From positions 37,791 to 101,790 of the forward strand of contig JBCDKM010000018.1 in the NCBI GenBank assembly GCA_038746605.1: a stretch of DNA of 64,000 nucleotides. Reading direction: 5' to 3'. The notes under the pieces are model-generated. The model saw only the letters and a program-made list of their open reading frames with translations. It made no database searches and had not been told where the DNA came from. Shown piece by piece: positions 7,495-17,014 of the stretch (the first letter of the stretch is position 1; the number at the start of each line of letters is the position of its first letter). Made by a program: the position numbers and the translations under genes. The stretch is from Rubricoccus sp038746605. Lineage in GTDB: Bacteria > Bacteroidota > Rhodothermia > Rhodothermales > Rubricoccaceae.

Positions 7495-8865
7495 ATGCCG
7501 ACCTCCGCGCCTCCCGCTCCTCCTGCCTCGAACGGCACCCCTGTCCCCAACGGCGCGCCCGCCGGCTCCATCCTGACTCAGCCTGCCAGCCGTCCAGGCA
7601 CCTCAGGCGAAGGTGTGGACCGGACGCGCCCGCGCCGCCGGTTTACGCCGCGACGGATCGCAGCGGGGCTCGGTACACTGGCCGTCCTCGCGCTCATCGC
7701 ATGGGCCATCTGGGGCCGTAGCGACGCGCAGACGCTCCGCGTCCAGGCTGACCGCCTCACGATCTCCACCGTAGCGGACGCGCCGTTCCAGGAGTACGTC
7801 GCCGTGACGGGCACGCTCCAGCCGCTCCGCACCGTCTTCCTCGATGCCGTGGAAGGCGGTCAGGTCGTCCGCCGCCACGTCGAAGAAGGCGACACCGTCG
7901 CTGCCGGTCAGGTCCTCTTCACCCTCCGCAACGACGACCTCGCGCTAGAGGTCATGGGCAGCGAATCCCAACTGGAAGAGCAGGCCGCCTCGCTTCGCCA
8001 GAACCGCCTTCAGATGGACCAGACCGCGCTGGACCTGGAGCAACAGATCGCGGAGTTGGACTACCAGATCACGCGCTTGGAGCGCGACGAGGCCCGCCTC
8101 GCCGGACTGGTGGAGGCAGGCGCCACCCCGGAGAAAGACCTCCTCGCGACTCGGGATGAACTGGAATACGCCCGCCGCCGCCGCGCGCTTACGCTCGAAG
8201 GGCAGCAGAGCCAGGCCGCTCAGCGCCAGACCCAGATGCGCGACATGGCCGCCTCGGTCGGTCGCCTCCGCGAAAACCTCGCGCTCGTCCGCCGCTCGTC
8301 GTCCAACCTCATCGTTCGCGCTCCGGTGGACGGGCAGGTCTCGGCGCTCCAGGCGGAGGTCGGCGAGCTGAAGATGCGGGGCACGCGCCTCGGCCAGATC
8401 GACGTGATCGACGAGGTCAAGGTCCGCGCGATGATCGACGAGCACTACCTGCCGCGCGTGGCGCCGGGCCAGCGCGCCACCGCCAGCGTCGGCGACGTGA
8501 CGTACCCGCTCACGGTCCGCACCGTCTACCCCGAAGTCACCGGTGGCCGCTTCGAGGCCGAGTTGGTCTTCGACGCCGAGGTGCCCCCAGACGCCCGCCG
8601 AGGCCGGTCCATCCGCCTCCGCCTGGAACTCGGCGCCCCCGAGACGGCCCGACAGATCCAGCGCGGCGGCTTCTACGCCGACACCGGGGGCCAGTGGATG
8701 TTCGTCCTCTCTCCCGATGGCTCCGAGGCTGTCCGGCGTCCCGTTGAGTTGGGTCGCCAGACGCCACGCCAACTGGAGGTCCTCTCGGGCCTGGAGCCTG
8801 GCGAGCAGGTCGTGGTCTCGGCCTACGCCTCTTTCGGAGACGCCGAACGCCTCGTCCTCCAATAG
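7495..8865 (+). CDS. Periplasmic adaptor (membrane-fusion protein, HlyD/MacA type)
   Basis: A 456-aa protein. A Pro/Ala-rich cytoplasmic head of about 60 residues is followed by one transmembrane anchor (about 55-72). It then has a biotinyl-lipoyl half (VEGGQVVRRHVEEGDTVAAGQVL), a long alpha-helical hairpin (about 155-265, Gln/Leu/Arg-rich coiled coil), the second lipoyl half (LIVRAPVDGQVSALQAEVGE) and beta-barrel/MP domains. Such adaptors bridge an inner-membrane permease and a TolC channel. It is the first gene of the unit that continues into the ATPase and the permeases, and it is preceded by a sigma-54 promoter. Confidence 0.92.
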   Translation: MPTSAPPAPPASNGTPVPNGAPAGSILTQPASRPGTSGEGVDRTRPRRRFTPRRIAAGLGTLAVLALIAWAIWGRSDAQTLRVQADRLTISTVADAPFQEYVAVTGTLQPLRTVFLDAVEGGQVVRRHVEEGDTVAAGQVLFTLRNDDLALEVMGSESQLEEQAASLRQNRLQMDQTALDLEQQIAELDYQITRLERDEARLAGLVEAGATPEKDLLATRDELEYARRRRALTLEGQQSQAAQRQTQMRDMAASVGRLRENLALVRRSSSNLIVRAPVDGQVSALQAEVGELKMRGTRLGQIDVIDEVKVRAMIDEHYLPRVAPGQRATASVGDVTYPLTVRTVYPEVTGGRFEAELVFDAEVPPDARRGRSIRLRLELGAPETARQIQRGGFYADTGGQWMFVLSPDGSEAVRRPVELGRQTPRQLEVLSGLEPGEQVVVSAYASFGDAERLVLQ

Positions 8866-8907
8866 CCCCTCCCTTCACCGCCTACCACCTCTCGTCACGC
8901 CGGACTC

Positions 8908-9660
8908 ATGAGCACTGACTCCTCCCCTCTCATCCACATCCACGACCTCCACAAGGTGTACACCACCGAGGAAGTGGAGACCTCGGCGCTCAACGGCGTC
9001 TCCCTGACGCTCGCCGGGGGCGAGTTCGTCGCCATCATGGGGCCCTCGGGTTGCGGCAAGTCCACGCTGCTGAACCTGCTCGGGCTGCTGGACCGCCCCA
9101 GTTCCGGCTCGTACAAGCTCGGGGGCGAAGAGGTCGCGACGCTCTCTGAGCGTGAGCGGTCGCAGCGGCGACGCGGCACTCTCGGGTTCGTCTTCCAGAG
9201 CTTCAACTTGATCGACGAGCTGACGGTCTATGAGAACGTGGAGCTGCCGCTGCTCTATCTCAAGACGTCCAAGGACGAACGCCAGTCGCGCGTGGCGGCG
9301 GCGCTGGAGCGCGTCGGGATGGCGCACCGCACGACGCACCGCCCGCAGCAACTCTCCGGCGGTCAGCAGCAGCGCGTCGCGATTGCGCGAGCCGTCGTCG
9401 CCGGGCCTCGCCTCTTGCTAGCGGACGAGCCCACCGGCAACCTGGACTCCAAGAACGGCGCGGCCGTGATGGACCTCCTCGCGGAACTCAACGCCGCAGG
9501 CACCACCATCGTGATGGTGACACACTCACCGTCCGACGCCGAGTACGCACAGCGCGTGGTCAACCTCTTCGACGGGCGCGTGGTGAGCGAGCACGTGATG
9601 GCCGCCGAGATCCACCCGCCGGACCCCTCCACGAAGGGCGCACTTCCCGACGGGCAGTAG
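8908..9660 (+). CDS. MacB/LolD-type ABC transporter ATP-binding protein
   Basis: A 250-aa single nucleotide-binding domain: Walker A GPSGCGKST (about 48-56), Q-loop FVFQSFNL, signature LSGGQQQR, Walker B LLLADEPTGNLDS and an H-loop VTHSPSDAEYAQR. It follows the LolD/MacB/FtsE pattern. It is the only ATPase in the cluster, so it presumably energises all six permeases downstream. It lies 42 bp after the adaptor gene. Confidence 0.96.
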   Translation: MSTDSSPLIHIHDLHKVYTTEEVETSALNGVSLTLAGGEFVAIMGPSGCGKSTLLNLLGLLDRPSSGSYKLGGEEVATLSERERSQRRRGTLGFVFQSFNLIDELTVYENVELPLLYLKTSKDERQSRVAAALERVGMAHRTTHRPQQLSGGQQQRVAIARAVVAGPRLLLADEPTGNLDSKNGAAVMDLLAELNAAGTTIVMVTHSPSDAEYAQRVVNLFDGRVVSEHVMAAEIHPPDPSTKGALPDGQ

Positions 9661-9708
9661 GCCGCACCCCTCGTTGGCACTCGATACCTGAACTCCATCT
9701 CCGACCCC

Positions 9709-12144
9709 ATGTGGTCTCGCTCTCTCCGCTCGATCGCTCGCAACCCCTTCTACGCGCTTCTGAACGTCATCGGACTGGCCGTGGCGCTGGCAGCATGTGT
9801 GCTCATCGCCCTGTTCGTCCGCAACGAGCTGTCATATGACCGTCACCACGAGAACGCGGACCGCATTGTGGTTCTCGGTTATCAGGACACGGCGTTCGGA
9901 GACGAAGCCCCGAGCCTTTCGACTCCCTACCCTATTGGCGGCGCAGTCGTAGCCGATGTCGCCGGCGTGGAGGCCGCGGTGCGAATGACATACGGTCGGC
10001 CAGACAAGGGCATCGTGATTCTCGGCGACACGCCGGATGACCGTGTCGAAACGGGTGGGTTTTACACGGATGCCGAGTTCACGGACGTGTTCACGGTCCC
10101 CCTCGTCGCTGGCGACGCGGCTCGCCCCCTCACGAACCCGGGCAGTGTCGTGCTCACGGAGCCCGTCGCCGAGCGTGCGTTCGGATCTGCCGCCGCGGCT
10201 GTCGGGGCGTCCCGCCGATTTGTTGTTAGCACGGACACACTGACGCTCACCGTCCGTGCCGTCGTCGAGGCACCACCGACGCAGTCGAGCCTCCAGTACG
10301 GCGCGTTGCTCCCGATGGGCGCGTACCTCAGTCGCCGGCCCGACATCTCCGAGGCGTGGCAGAGCCCGATGTTTCGGACCTTCGCGCTTCTAGCACCCGG
10401 TGTTTCATCTGGGACGGCGGAGGCGACCGCGAACCGGCTCTCACAGGCGGAGATCGGTGGTACCGAGGACGATGGGGTGTCGTATGTCGCCCTCCCCCTC
10501 AAGGACTTCCACCTCTCCGACCTCTCGTACAAGCAGGGATTCCTCGGGAGCGCACCGCTCCTCCGCGTCTTCTCCGCGATCGCGCTCCTGATCCTCTCGT
10601 TGAGCGTCATCAACTACGTCAACCTCGCTACGGCCCGGGCGGCACGGCGAGCGCGCGAGGTCGGGGTCCGAAAAGTGCTCGGCGCGAGTCGGTCGGAGTT
10701 GGTCGCCCAGTTCCTCCGTGAGTCCGCGCTCCTGACGGCGGTATCGGCGGTCGGCGGCGTCGCGCTCGCCGTGGTCGCGCTCCCGTGGTTCAACGAGACG
10801 TTCGGGACCGCCCTGACGCTCGCGTCGCTCGATCCCGTGTTCTGGGTAGGGCTTGCCGTCGCGGCGCTCGTCGTCGGGGTCGGAGCCGGACTGTACCCCG
10901 CGTTTTACCTCACTCGGTTTTCTCCTTCGAGGGTTCTCTCGGGTAGCCGGTCTGGGGGCGCGAGCGGAGCCCTCACGCTTGGCGGCGCGCGGCTCCGCCG
11001 GGGGCTCGTGGTGCTCCAGTTCGCCTCGGCCGTTGCGCTCATCGCCCTGACGGGCTCCGTCTACCGTCAACTCGACTACATGAGGTCGAAGCCGCTCGGG
11101 TTCGAGCCGGAGGCGCTCGCGAGCGTGCGCGTCCTAGACTCTGCTCTCTCGACACAGACAGAGGCGCTCAAGGCGGCTTTCACGTCTGGGCCCGCTGTCG
11201 AGGCTGCAGCGGGTGTTAGTTCCGCGCCCCCGGGGTTCACGCAGCGAATGACCCACGCGCCGGACCCGGCCCAACCGGACCTCCGGCTCACCTACAGCCC
11301 TGTGGTCGCGGACGTGGATCTCGCTCGTGTCGCCGGGTTCGAGGTCGCCGCTGGCAGGTGGTTCGATCCTACCCAGCCCTCCGACGCCGCGACCGGAGTG
11401 GTCGTGAACGAGACGTTCGCCCGCTCTCTCGGCTACGCTCCGGCGGAGGCCGTCGGCAAGACGTTGAACGTCGGTCGGCAGGATGGGCAACGCGTGATCG
11501 GCGTGCTCCGCGACTTCCACCACGCGAGCTTCCGCGAGGCCATCCTGCCAGTGGCATTCGCACCGAGCCGCCCTCTGGAAGGCGACCCGATTGAGAGTCC
11601 GCCGCGATACCGCGAGATCCTCGTCCGGCTCATACCCGGCCGCGAGGCGGAAGGGATGCGCCACCTCGAATCCGCGTGGGACCGCTTCTCTCCTGACGCG
11701 CCGATCAACGTGGCGCGAGTCCAGGATGAGATCACGGCGCTCTCCGAGGACGAGGCAGCTCTCACCCGGGTCTTCGGGCTGTTCGCCTTCATCGCGGTCG
11801 TGATTGCCGTGCTCGGGCTCGCTGGACTAGCGACGTACACAGCGGAGCGACGTCGGCGGGAGATGGGCATTCGGAAGGCGCTGGGCGCCAGCGTCTCGGG
11901 CCTCGTGGGCCTGCTATCGCGGGAGTACCTCGCGCTCGCCCTCGTGGCGGCCGTGCTGGCGACACCCGTCGTGGTACTCGTGGTGCGGCGCTGGTTGGAG
12001 GGGTTCGCGTTCCACCAACCCTTCAGTCCTTTTGTAGTCGTCGGGGCCACGCTCCTCGTCCTGGTACTCGCCCTGCTCTCCGTCGGGGTCCAAGCGTACC
12101 GCGCGGCCTCTACAGACCCGACGCGTGTGCTCCGCTCTGAGTAG
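9709..12144 (+). CDS. Duplicated-FtsX ABC permease 1
   Basis: An 811-aa inner-membrane protein. An N-terminal transmembrane helix (about 13-38) is followed by a periplasmic MacB_PCD-like domain, then an FtsX module whose signature (NYVNLATARAARR, EVGVRKVLGASRSELVAQF) lies at about 300-340, a second periplasmic domain, and a second FtsX module (GLAGLATYTAERRRREMGIRKALGA) at about 700-740. Eight helices are expected. It ends in DPTRVLRSE, a tail shared with the other permeases. It lacks its own ATPase and presumably uses the one encoded 48 bp upstream. The substrate is unknown. It is the most divergent copy in codon choice. Confidence 0.93.
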   Translation: MWSRSLRSIARNPFYALLNVIGLAVALAACVLIALFVRNELSYDRHHENADRIVVLGYQDTAFGDEAPSLSTPYPIGGAVVADVAGVEAAVRMTYGRPDKGIVILGDTPDDRVETGGFYTDAEFTDVFTVPLVAGDAARPLTNPGSVVLTEPVAERAFGSAAAAVGASRRFVVSTDTLTLTVRAVVEAPPTQSSLQYGALLPMGAYLSRRPDISEAWQSPMFRTFALLAPGVSSGTAEATANRLSQAEIGGTEDDGVSYVALPLKDFHLSDLSYKQGFLGSAPLLRVFSAIALLILSLSVINYVNLATARAARRAREVGVRKVLGASRSELVAQFLRESALLTAVSAVGGVALAVVALPWFNETFGTALTLASLDPVFWVGLAVAALVVGVGAGLYPAFYLTRFSPSRVLSGSRSGGASGALTLGGARLRRGLVVLQFASAVALIALTGSVYRQLDYMRSKPLGFEPEALASVRVLDSALSTQTEALKAAFTSGPAVEAAAGVSSAPPGFTQRMTHAPDPAQPDLRLTYSPVVADVDLARVAGFEVAAGRWFDPTQPSDAATGVVVNETFARSLGYAPAEAVGKTLNVGRQDGQRVIGVLRDFHHASFREAILPVAFAPSRPLEGDPIESPPRYREILVRLIPGREAEGMRHLESAWDRFSPDAPINVARVQDEITALSEDEAALTRVFGLFAFIAVVIAVLGLAGLATYTAERRRREMGIRKALGASVSGLVGLLSREYLALALVAAVLATPVVVLVVRRWLEGFAFHQPFSPFVVVGATLLVLVLALLSVGVQAYRAASTDPTRVLRSE

Positions 12145-12146
12145 CC

Positions 12147-12194
12147 CCGCCTCGGTACCTGCGCCGACCCACTCGACCGATGCCTCGAGGCGGC
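12147..12194. repeat. Interrupted copy of the GCCTCGG/CCGAGGC palindrome
   Basis: The arms CCCGCCTCGG and CCTCGAGGCGG are separated by about 28 bp, directly after the stop of permease 1. It lies in the 64-bp gap before permease 2. Confidence 0.55.
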
Positions 12195-12208
12195 CCGCCT
12201 CGCCTGTC

Positions 12209-14563
12209 ATGCTCAAGCACTCGCTCCTCATCACCCTTCGCTCCTTCGCTCGCCAGCCTGGCTACACCGCGCTCAACATCGGCGGGCTCACGGTGGGACT
12301 CGCCGCAGCCTTCCTTCTCGGGTTTGCTATACAGGACGAGTTGCGGATGGACCAGATGCACAGCGACCGCCTGTACTCGGTCTTCCGTAGCGCCTCGTTC
12401 GACGGAAGCACCATCGAGACGTGGAATGCCGCCCCGCAGCCCATGGCCGAGGTCATGCGAACGGACTTCCCGGAGGTCGAGCACGCTCTCATGCTGCGGT
12501 ACGAGGGCGAGCAGGTCCTGGCCGTGGACGACCAGCCCTTCTGGGCCGAGGGCTACTGGACCGACTCGGCCTTCTTCGAGATGTTCGCGTTTCCGCTCCT
12601 CGCGGGAGATCCCGCCACAGCCCTCGCAGACCCCGACGGGATCGTGCTCACGGAGACGATGGCCTCGCGCCTCTTCGGCGCGGGGATCGCGCCGGGAGAC
12701 CTGACGGGCCGGGCCGTCCGGTTCAACGACCACGAGGCCCGCGTCACCGGGGTCGCAGCCGACCTCCCGCAAACGGCCTCGATGGACTTCGAGTGGATCG
12801 TTCCCGCGTCGGAGTTCTACTCCCGCAACGAGTGGGTCGAGAGTTGGGACAACAACGCGATGACGCTCTTTGTCACCCTGCGCGAGGGCGCAGACGTGGA
12901 CGCGATCAACCGCAGGATGACAGAGGTGCTAAAGGAGCACAGCAACATCGAGGACGCGACGGCATTCGCTCGCCAGTACTCCAGCGTGTACCTGCGGGGG
13001 ACCTACGAGAACGGCGTGCAGGCGGGCGGGAGGATCGAGACCGTCCGGATCTTCGCGATCATCGCTGTGCTGCTCCTCGCGCTGGCGTGCATCAACTTTA
13101 CCAACCTCGCCACCGCCCGGGCCTCGCGCCGCGCCGATGAGATCGGCGTTCGCAAGTCCCTCGGCGCGACGCGAAGCGGCCTGCTCGGGCAGTTCCTGGG
13201 CGAGTCGGTCGCGATGGCACTGATCGCGTTCGTCGCCGCGCTGGCCGTTTTCGCGATCCTCGTCGGCCCGTTCGGGACTCTCCTTCAAAAGGAGTTTTCG
13301 GTCAGCGAGCTTCGCCTGGGGATGGTCGTTGGCTTCTTCGGGGTCGCCGTTGCCAGCGGGCTTCTCGCAGGGATCTATCCCGCCGTCGTACTAGCGCGGT
13401 TCAGCCCAGCCCGCGCCCTCCAAGGCGAGCACCGAGGCGGGCTCACTCTCCGGCGCGGCCTCGTGGTCTTCCAGTTTGCTGCGTCGGTGGTTCTCATCGT
13501 CGGGACGCTGGCGGTCGTGACCCAGCTCCACTACCTCCAGAACCGAGACATCGGCCTGGATCGCGACGGGCTGCTCTCTGTCGCGCTCCGGGACGGCGCG
13601 AAGCAGCAGTACAGCGCATTCCGCCAGACGCTCCTGGAGGACCCCGCCATCACGCACGTCGGCACGGCCAACAACAACCCCTTGTGGATGGGCTCCTCGA
13701 CAGAGCACGTCGACTGGCAGGGCAAGGACCCGGAGAGCTCGATGTCCTTCTGGGTGATGGGCATCGACGCGGATGCCATTGACGCCCTCGGGATGGAGAT
13801 GGCGGACGGACGGGCCTTCTCGGCTGAGATTGCCTCGGACTCCCTCCGCTACATCATCAACGAAGCGGCGGCCCGCCGAATGGGACTCCAGGCGCCCGTG
13901 GGGGAGGAGATCGCCCTCTGGGAGGAAACAGGAGAGGTCGTCGGTGTGGTGAAGGACTTCCACATGCGCCCGATGGCAGCCGTCGAGCCGACGGTCTTCT
14001 GGTTGGACGATCCCGAGACCTCGGACTGGGTACGGGCCTACGTGCGGACGGCGCCGGGCCAGACGGAGGCAGCGCTCGCCCGCCTCGACGCCGCGTTCGA
14101 GACATTCAGCCCGGACTATCCGCTGGATTACCTCTTCATGGACGAGGAGTACGACCGGATGTACCAGGGTGAGCGCCAACTCGGCACGCTCGCCGGGGGA
14201 TTCGCCGCCATCGCCGCCTTCATCGCAGGCCTCGGCCTCCTCGGACTCGCAGCGTACGCCGCCGAGCAACGCCGCAAGGAGGTCGGCGTGCGGCGCGTGC
14301 TGGGTGCCAGCCTCGCCTCCGTGGTGGGGCTGCTGACACGCGAGTTCCTCGTCTGGGTCGGCCTCGCGTGCCTGGTGGCCCTGCCCGTGGCCTACCTCCT
14401 CGCCGAGCGGTGGCTGAGTCAGTTCGAGTACCGGACGGCTCTCGGCGCAGGCCCCTTCGTGTTCGCTGCGCTCGCGGCACTCGCGGTGGGCGTGCTCGCG
14501 GCAGGCACCCAGGCCATGCGAGCGGCCCTCATGGACCCCGTCCATGCCCTTCGCTCGGAATAG
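12209..14563 (+). CDS. Duplicated-FtsX ABC permease 2
   Basis: A 784-aa protein from the ATG in TGTCATGCTCAAG; the 28 codons available upstream overlap the previous gene and the palindrome and are not protein-like. The N-terminal helix is in GYTALNIGGLTVGLAAAFLLG. The first FtsX signature (INFTNLATARASRRADEIGVRKSLGA) is at about 293 and the second (GLLGLAAYAAEQRRKEVGVRRVLGA) at about 675. It ends DPVHALRSE. The architecture is the same as its neighbours. Paralogue divergence suggests that the copies are old. Confidence 0.93.
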   Translation: MLKHSLLITLRSFARQPGYTALNIGGLTVGLAAAFLLGFAIQDELRMDQMHSDRLYSVFRSASFDGSTIETWNAAPQPMAEVMRTDFPEVEHALMLRYEGEQVLAVDDQPFWAEGYWTDSAFFEMFAFPLLAGDPATALADPDGIVLTETMASRLFGAGIAPGDLTGRAVRFNDHEARVTGVAADLPQTASMDFEWIVPASEFYSRNEWVESWDNNAMTLFVTLREGADVDAINRRMTEVLKEHSNIEDATAFARQYSSVYLRGTYENGVQAGGRIETVRIFAIIAVLLLALACINFTNLATARASRRADEIGVRKSLGATRSGLLGQFLGESVAMALIAFVAALAVFAILVGPFGTLLQKEFSVSELRLGMVVGFFGVAVASGLLAGIYPAVVLARFSPARALQGEHRGGLTLRRGLVVFQFAASVVLIVGTLAVVTQLHYLQNRDIGLDRDGLLSVALRDGAKQQYSAFRQTLLEDPAITHVGTANNNPLWMGSSTEHVDWQGKDPESSMSFWVMGIDADAIDALGMEMADGRAFSAEIASDSLRYIINEAAARRMGLQAPVGEEIALWEETGEVVGVVKDFHMRPMAAVEPTVFWLDDPETSDWVRAYVRTAPGQTEAALARLDAAFETFSPDYPLDYLFMDEEYDRMYQGERQLGTLAGGFAAIAAFIAGLGLLGLAAYAAEQRRKEVGVRRVLGASLASVVGLLTREFLVWVGLACLVALPVAYLLAERWLSQFEYRTALGAGPFVFAALAALAVGVLAAGTQAMRAALMDPVHALRSE

Positions 14564-14598
14564 CCCACAGGCCCCCTTCTCCCCTTTTCCCTTCTCCC

Positions 14599-16980
14599 AT
14601 GCTGCGCCTGTTCGTCCTGATCGCCGTCCGGAACCTGCACCGGAATCGAGGCTTCGCTCTCCTCAACGTGGTCGGCCTCGGGCTCGGGCTGGCCTGCGTT
14701 CTGATGATCGGTCTGTACGTGCTCGACGAGCTCCGCTTCGACCGGTTCCATGCCGAGGCGGAGCGCATCGTGTGGGTCACGGCGGACATCATCGAGGACG
14801 GGGAGCGAGATCAGACCAACTCGACACAGGGCATCCTCGCACCGTATCTGGAGGAAGACATCCCGGATGTGGAGGCGGTCGTGCGGGTCAACACCGCGAG
14901 CCCGCTTTTCGTCCTCGACGGTGAGCCACATCGCATCGAGGATGTTCGGTTCGCGGACGCCTCGTTCTTCGAGGTCTTCGACGGGTTCCAGGCTGTGCAA
15001 GGCACGCTGGACCTGACCCGCCCCGACCAGATGGTGATGACACAGTCGCTCGCTTCGCGCCTGTTTGGGAGCGCGAATCCGGTAGGCGAGACCATCGAGA
15101 GCGCGAGCGGTCCGCTGACCATCGTAGGCGTCGTTGCAGACCCTCCAACAGCCTCCACGCTGCAGTTCGCGGCCGTGGTGTCCAGTTCCACGATGAAGGA
15201 CCCGCCGTCCTGGATGTACGAGAACTGGACCTCGTATGCCTTCGATACCTACGCCAAGCTTCGCCCGGGGTCGAGGGTATCGTCGTTCCAGGCACAGCTT
15301 CCAGGCCTCGTCGCGTCTCGTGCTGAGGCTTCATTCGCCGAGATCGATAGCCAGCTGGAACTGACGGCGATTCCTCTCCTGGACGCCCACCTCCGCTCGG
15401 GCCGACCAGGGACGCGCGATGCGGCGGGGCTGTGGGCATTCGCGGCCATCGGTCTGTTCGTGCTCCTCCTGGCGTGCGTCAACTTCACGAACCTCTCCAC
15501 GGCCCGAAGCCTGGAACGGGCGCACGAGGTGGGGGTCCGCAAGGCGCTCGGTGCGGGTCGCAGCAGCCTGGCGACCCAGTTCCTCATCGAGGCCGTGATG
15601 CTCAGCATCCTGGCCCTGGTGCTGGCCGTCCTTCTGGTCCAAGCTCTCGCTCCGTGGACGGCGTCCGTCACGGGCAAAACTCTCACGCTGAGCGCTCTGG
15701 GGCCGTGGCTTCCCGCTGTCGTCGGGCTCGCGGTCGTGACGGGACTCCTCGCGGGCGCCTACCCCGCGCTGGTCCTCTCCCACTTCCAGCCACTGGAAGC
15801 CCTACGAGGGCGATTCGCCTCTGGGTCGCGCGGGTCCACCCTGCGCCGTGGGCTCGTCGTCTTCCAGTTCACGGTCACGGTGGCTCTTCTGCTCGGCACC
15901 GCCACGGTCTTCGAGCAGTTGCGCTACATGCAGAGCCAGGATCTCGGCTTCGGCCCCGAGGCCGAGACAGAGCAGTTGGTCGCTCTAGACTTTGCAGGGG
16001 ACGAAAGCGTGTCGGACCAACTGGGAGCCTTCCAGTCGTCTCTGGAAGCTCTCCCGGGTGTAATAGAGTCGTCGTCGTCCATCAGCCGCCTCGCGGGCGG
16101 GCAGCCCTCTGCAGGAGGCTTCATCGAGAGCCCCGACGGAACGCAGACGGACCTCTCGGTCACGATGCTCATCACGGACGAGGCCTACGTCTCGGTCCAC
16201 GGGTTGGATGTCGTCGCCGGGCGGACACCCCGCCTCTCAATTGACCGGGAGGCTCCGGCAGAGTACCTCCTGAACGACTCGGCGATCCGGGAGGTCGGCT
16301 ACGCCTCGCCGGAGGACGCCCTCGGCAAGTCAGCGACGTTCTGGGGGTTCGAGGGCACCGTGGTGGGCGTCGTGCGGGACTTCCACACACAGGGTCTCCA
16401 GTCCACCATCAATCCGCTCGCGATCACGGCCCTCCCGCAGTTTCAGAGTCAACTCACCCTCCGCATCCGCTCCGATGGCACTGCCGAGACTCTCGCGCAG
16501 GTGCAAGACGTGTGGGCGGAGTTCGCCCCCAGTCTCCCATACGAGCCGATTTTCCTCGATGAGGCCTTCGGTCAGCTCTACGACACCGAGCGGCGCCTCG
16601 GCCGGGTCGTCGCTCTCTTCGCCAGCCTCGCGGTCGCCATCGCCTGCCTCGGTCTCTTCGGCCTCGCGGCTCATGCGGCAGCCCAGCGGCGGCGCGAGAT
16701 CGGCGTGCGCCGGGCGCTCGGCGCCCCGGTAGGCCATGTGGTCGGCCTCCTGACACGCGACACCGTCGTGCTGGTGTGCGTGTCCATCGTGGTCGGCGTT
16801 CCGGTGGCGATGTGGCTGATGGAGCAATGGCTGACGGGCTTCGCGTACCGGACGACCATCGGACCGGGGTTGATCGGGGGGGTGTCTCTGCTCGTGCTCC
16901 TCGTCTCGACGGCGACCGTGGGCGCGCAGGCATTCCGCGCCGCCATCGCCGATCCCGTCCACGCCCTTCGCTCCGAGTAA
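14599..16980 (+). CDS. Duplicated-FtsX ABC permease 3
   Basis: A 793-aa protein from the ATG that follows CTTCTCCC; the longer in-frame extension lies inside permease 2 and is rejected. The N-terminus, RNRGFALLNVVGLGLGLAC, is closest to permease 4. FtsX signatures are at about 292 (VNFTNLSTARSLERAHEVGVRKALGA) and about 684 (GLFGLAAHAAAQRRREIGVRRALGA). The periplasmic loops contain the usual VVGVVRDFHTQGLQS element that also occurs in the other copies. The tail is DPVHALRSE. Confidence 0.93.
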   Translation: MLRLFVLIAVRNLHRNRGFALLNVVGLGLGLACVLMIGLYVLDELRFDRFHAEAERIVWVTADIIEDGERDQTNSTQGILAPYLEEDIPDVEAVVRVNTASPLFVLDGEPHRIEDVRFADASFFEVFDGFQAVQGTLDLTRPDQMVMTQSLASRLFGSANPVGETIESASGPLTIVGVVADPPTASTLQFAAVVSSSTMKDPPSWMYENWTSYAFDTYAKLRPGSRVSSFQAQLPGLVASRAEASFAEIDSQLELTAIPLLDAHLRSGRPGTRDAAGLWAFAAIGLFVLLLACVNFTNLSTARSLERAHEVGVRKALGAGRSSLATQFLIEAVMLSILALVLAVLLVQALAPWTASVTGKTLTLSALGPWLPAVVGLAVVTGLLAGAYPALVLSHFQPLEALRGRFASGSRGSTLRRGLVVFQFTVTVALLLGTATVFEQLRYMQSQDLGFGPEAETEQLVALDFAGDESVSDQLGAFQSSLEALPGVIESSSSISRLAGGQPSAGGFIESPDGTQTDLSVTMLITDEAYVSVHGLDVVAGRTPRLSIDREAPAEYLLNDSAIREVGYASPEDALGKSATFWGFEGTVVGVVRDFHTQGLQSTINPLAITALPQFQSQLTLRIRSDGTAETLAQVQDVWAEFAPSLPYEPIFLDEAFGQLYDTERRLGRVVALFASLAVAIACLGLFGLAAHAAAQRRREIGVRRALGAPVGHVVGLLTRDTVVLVCVSIVVGVPVAMWLMEQWLTGFAYRTTIGPGLIGGVSLLVLLVSTATVGAQAFRAAIADPVHALRSE

Positions 16981-17014
16981 CTCCGCACCTCTGTCGAACG
17001 CCGCCAGCTGACCC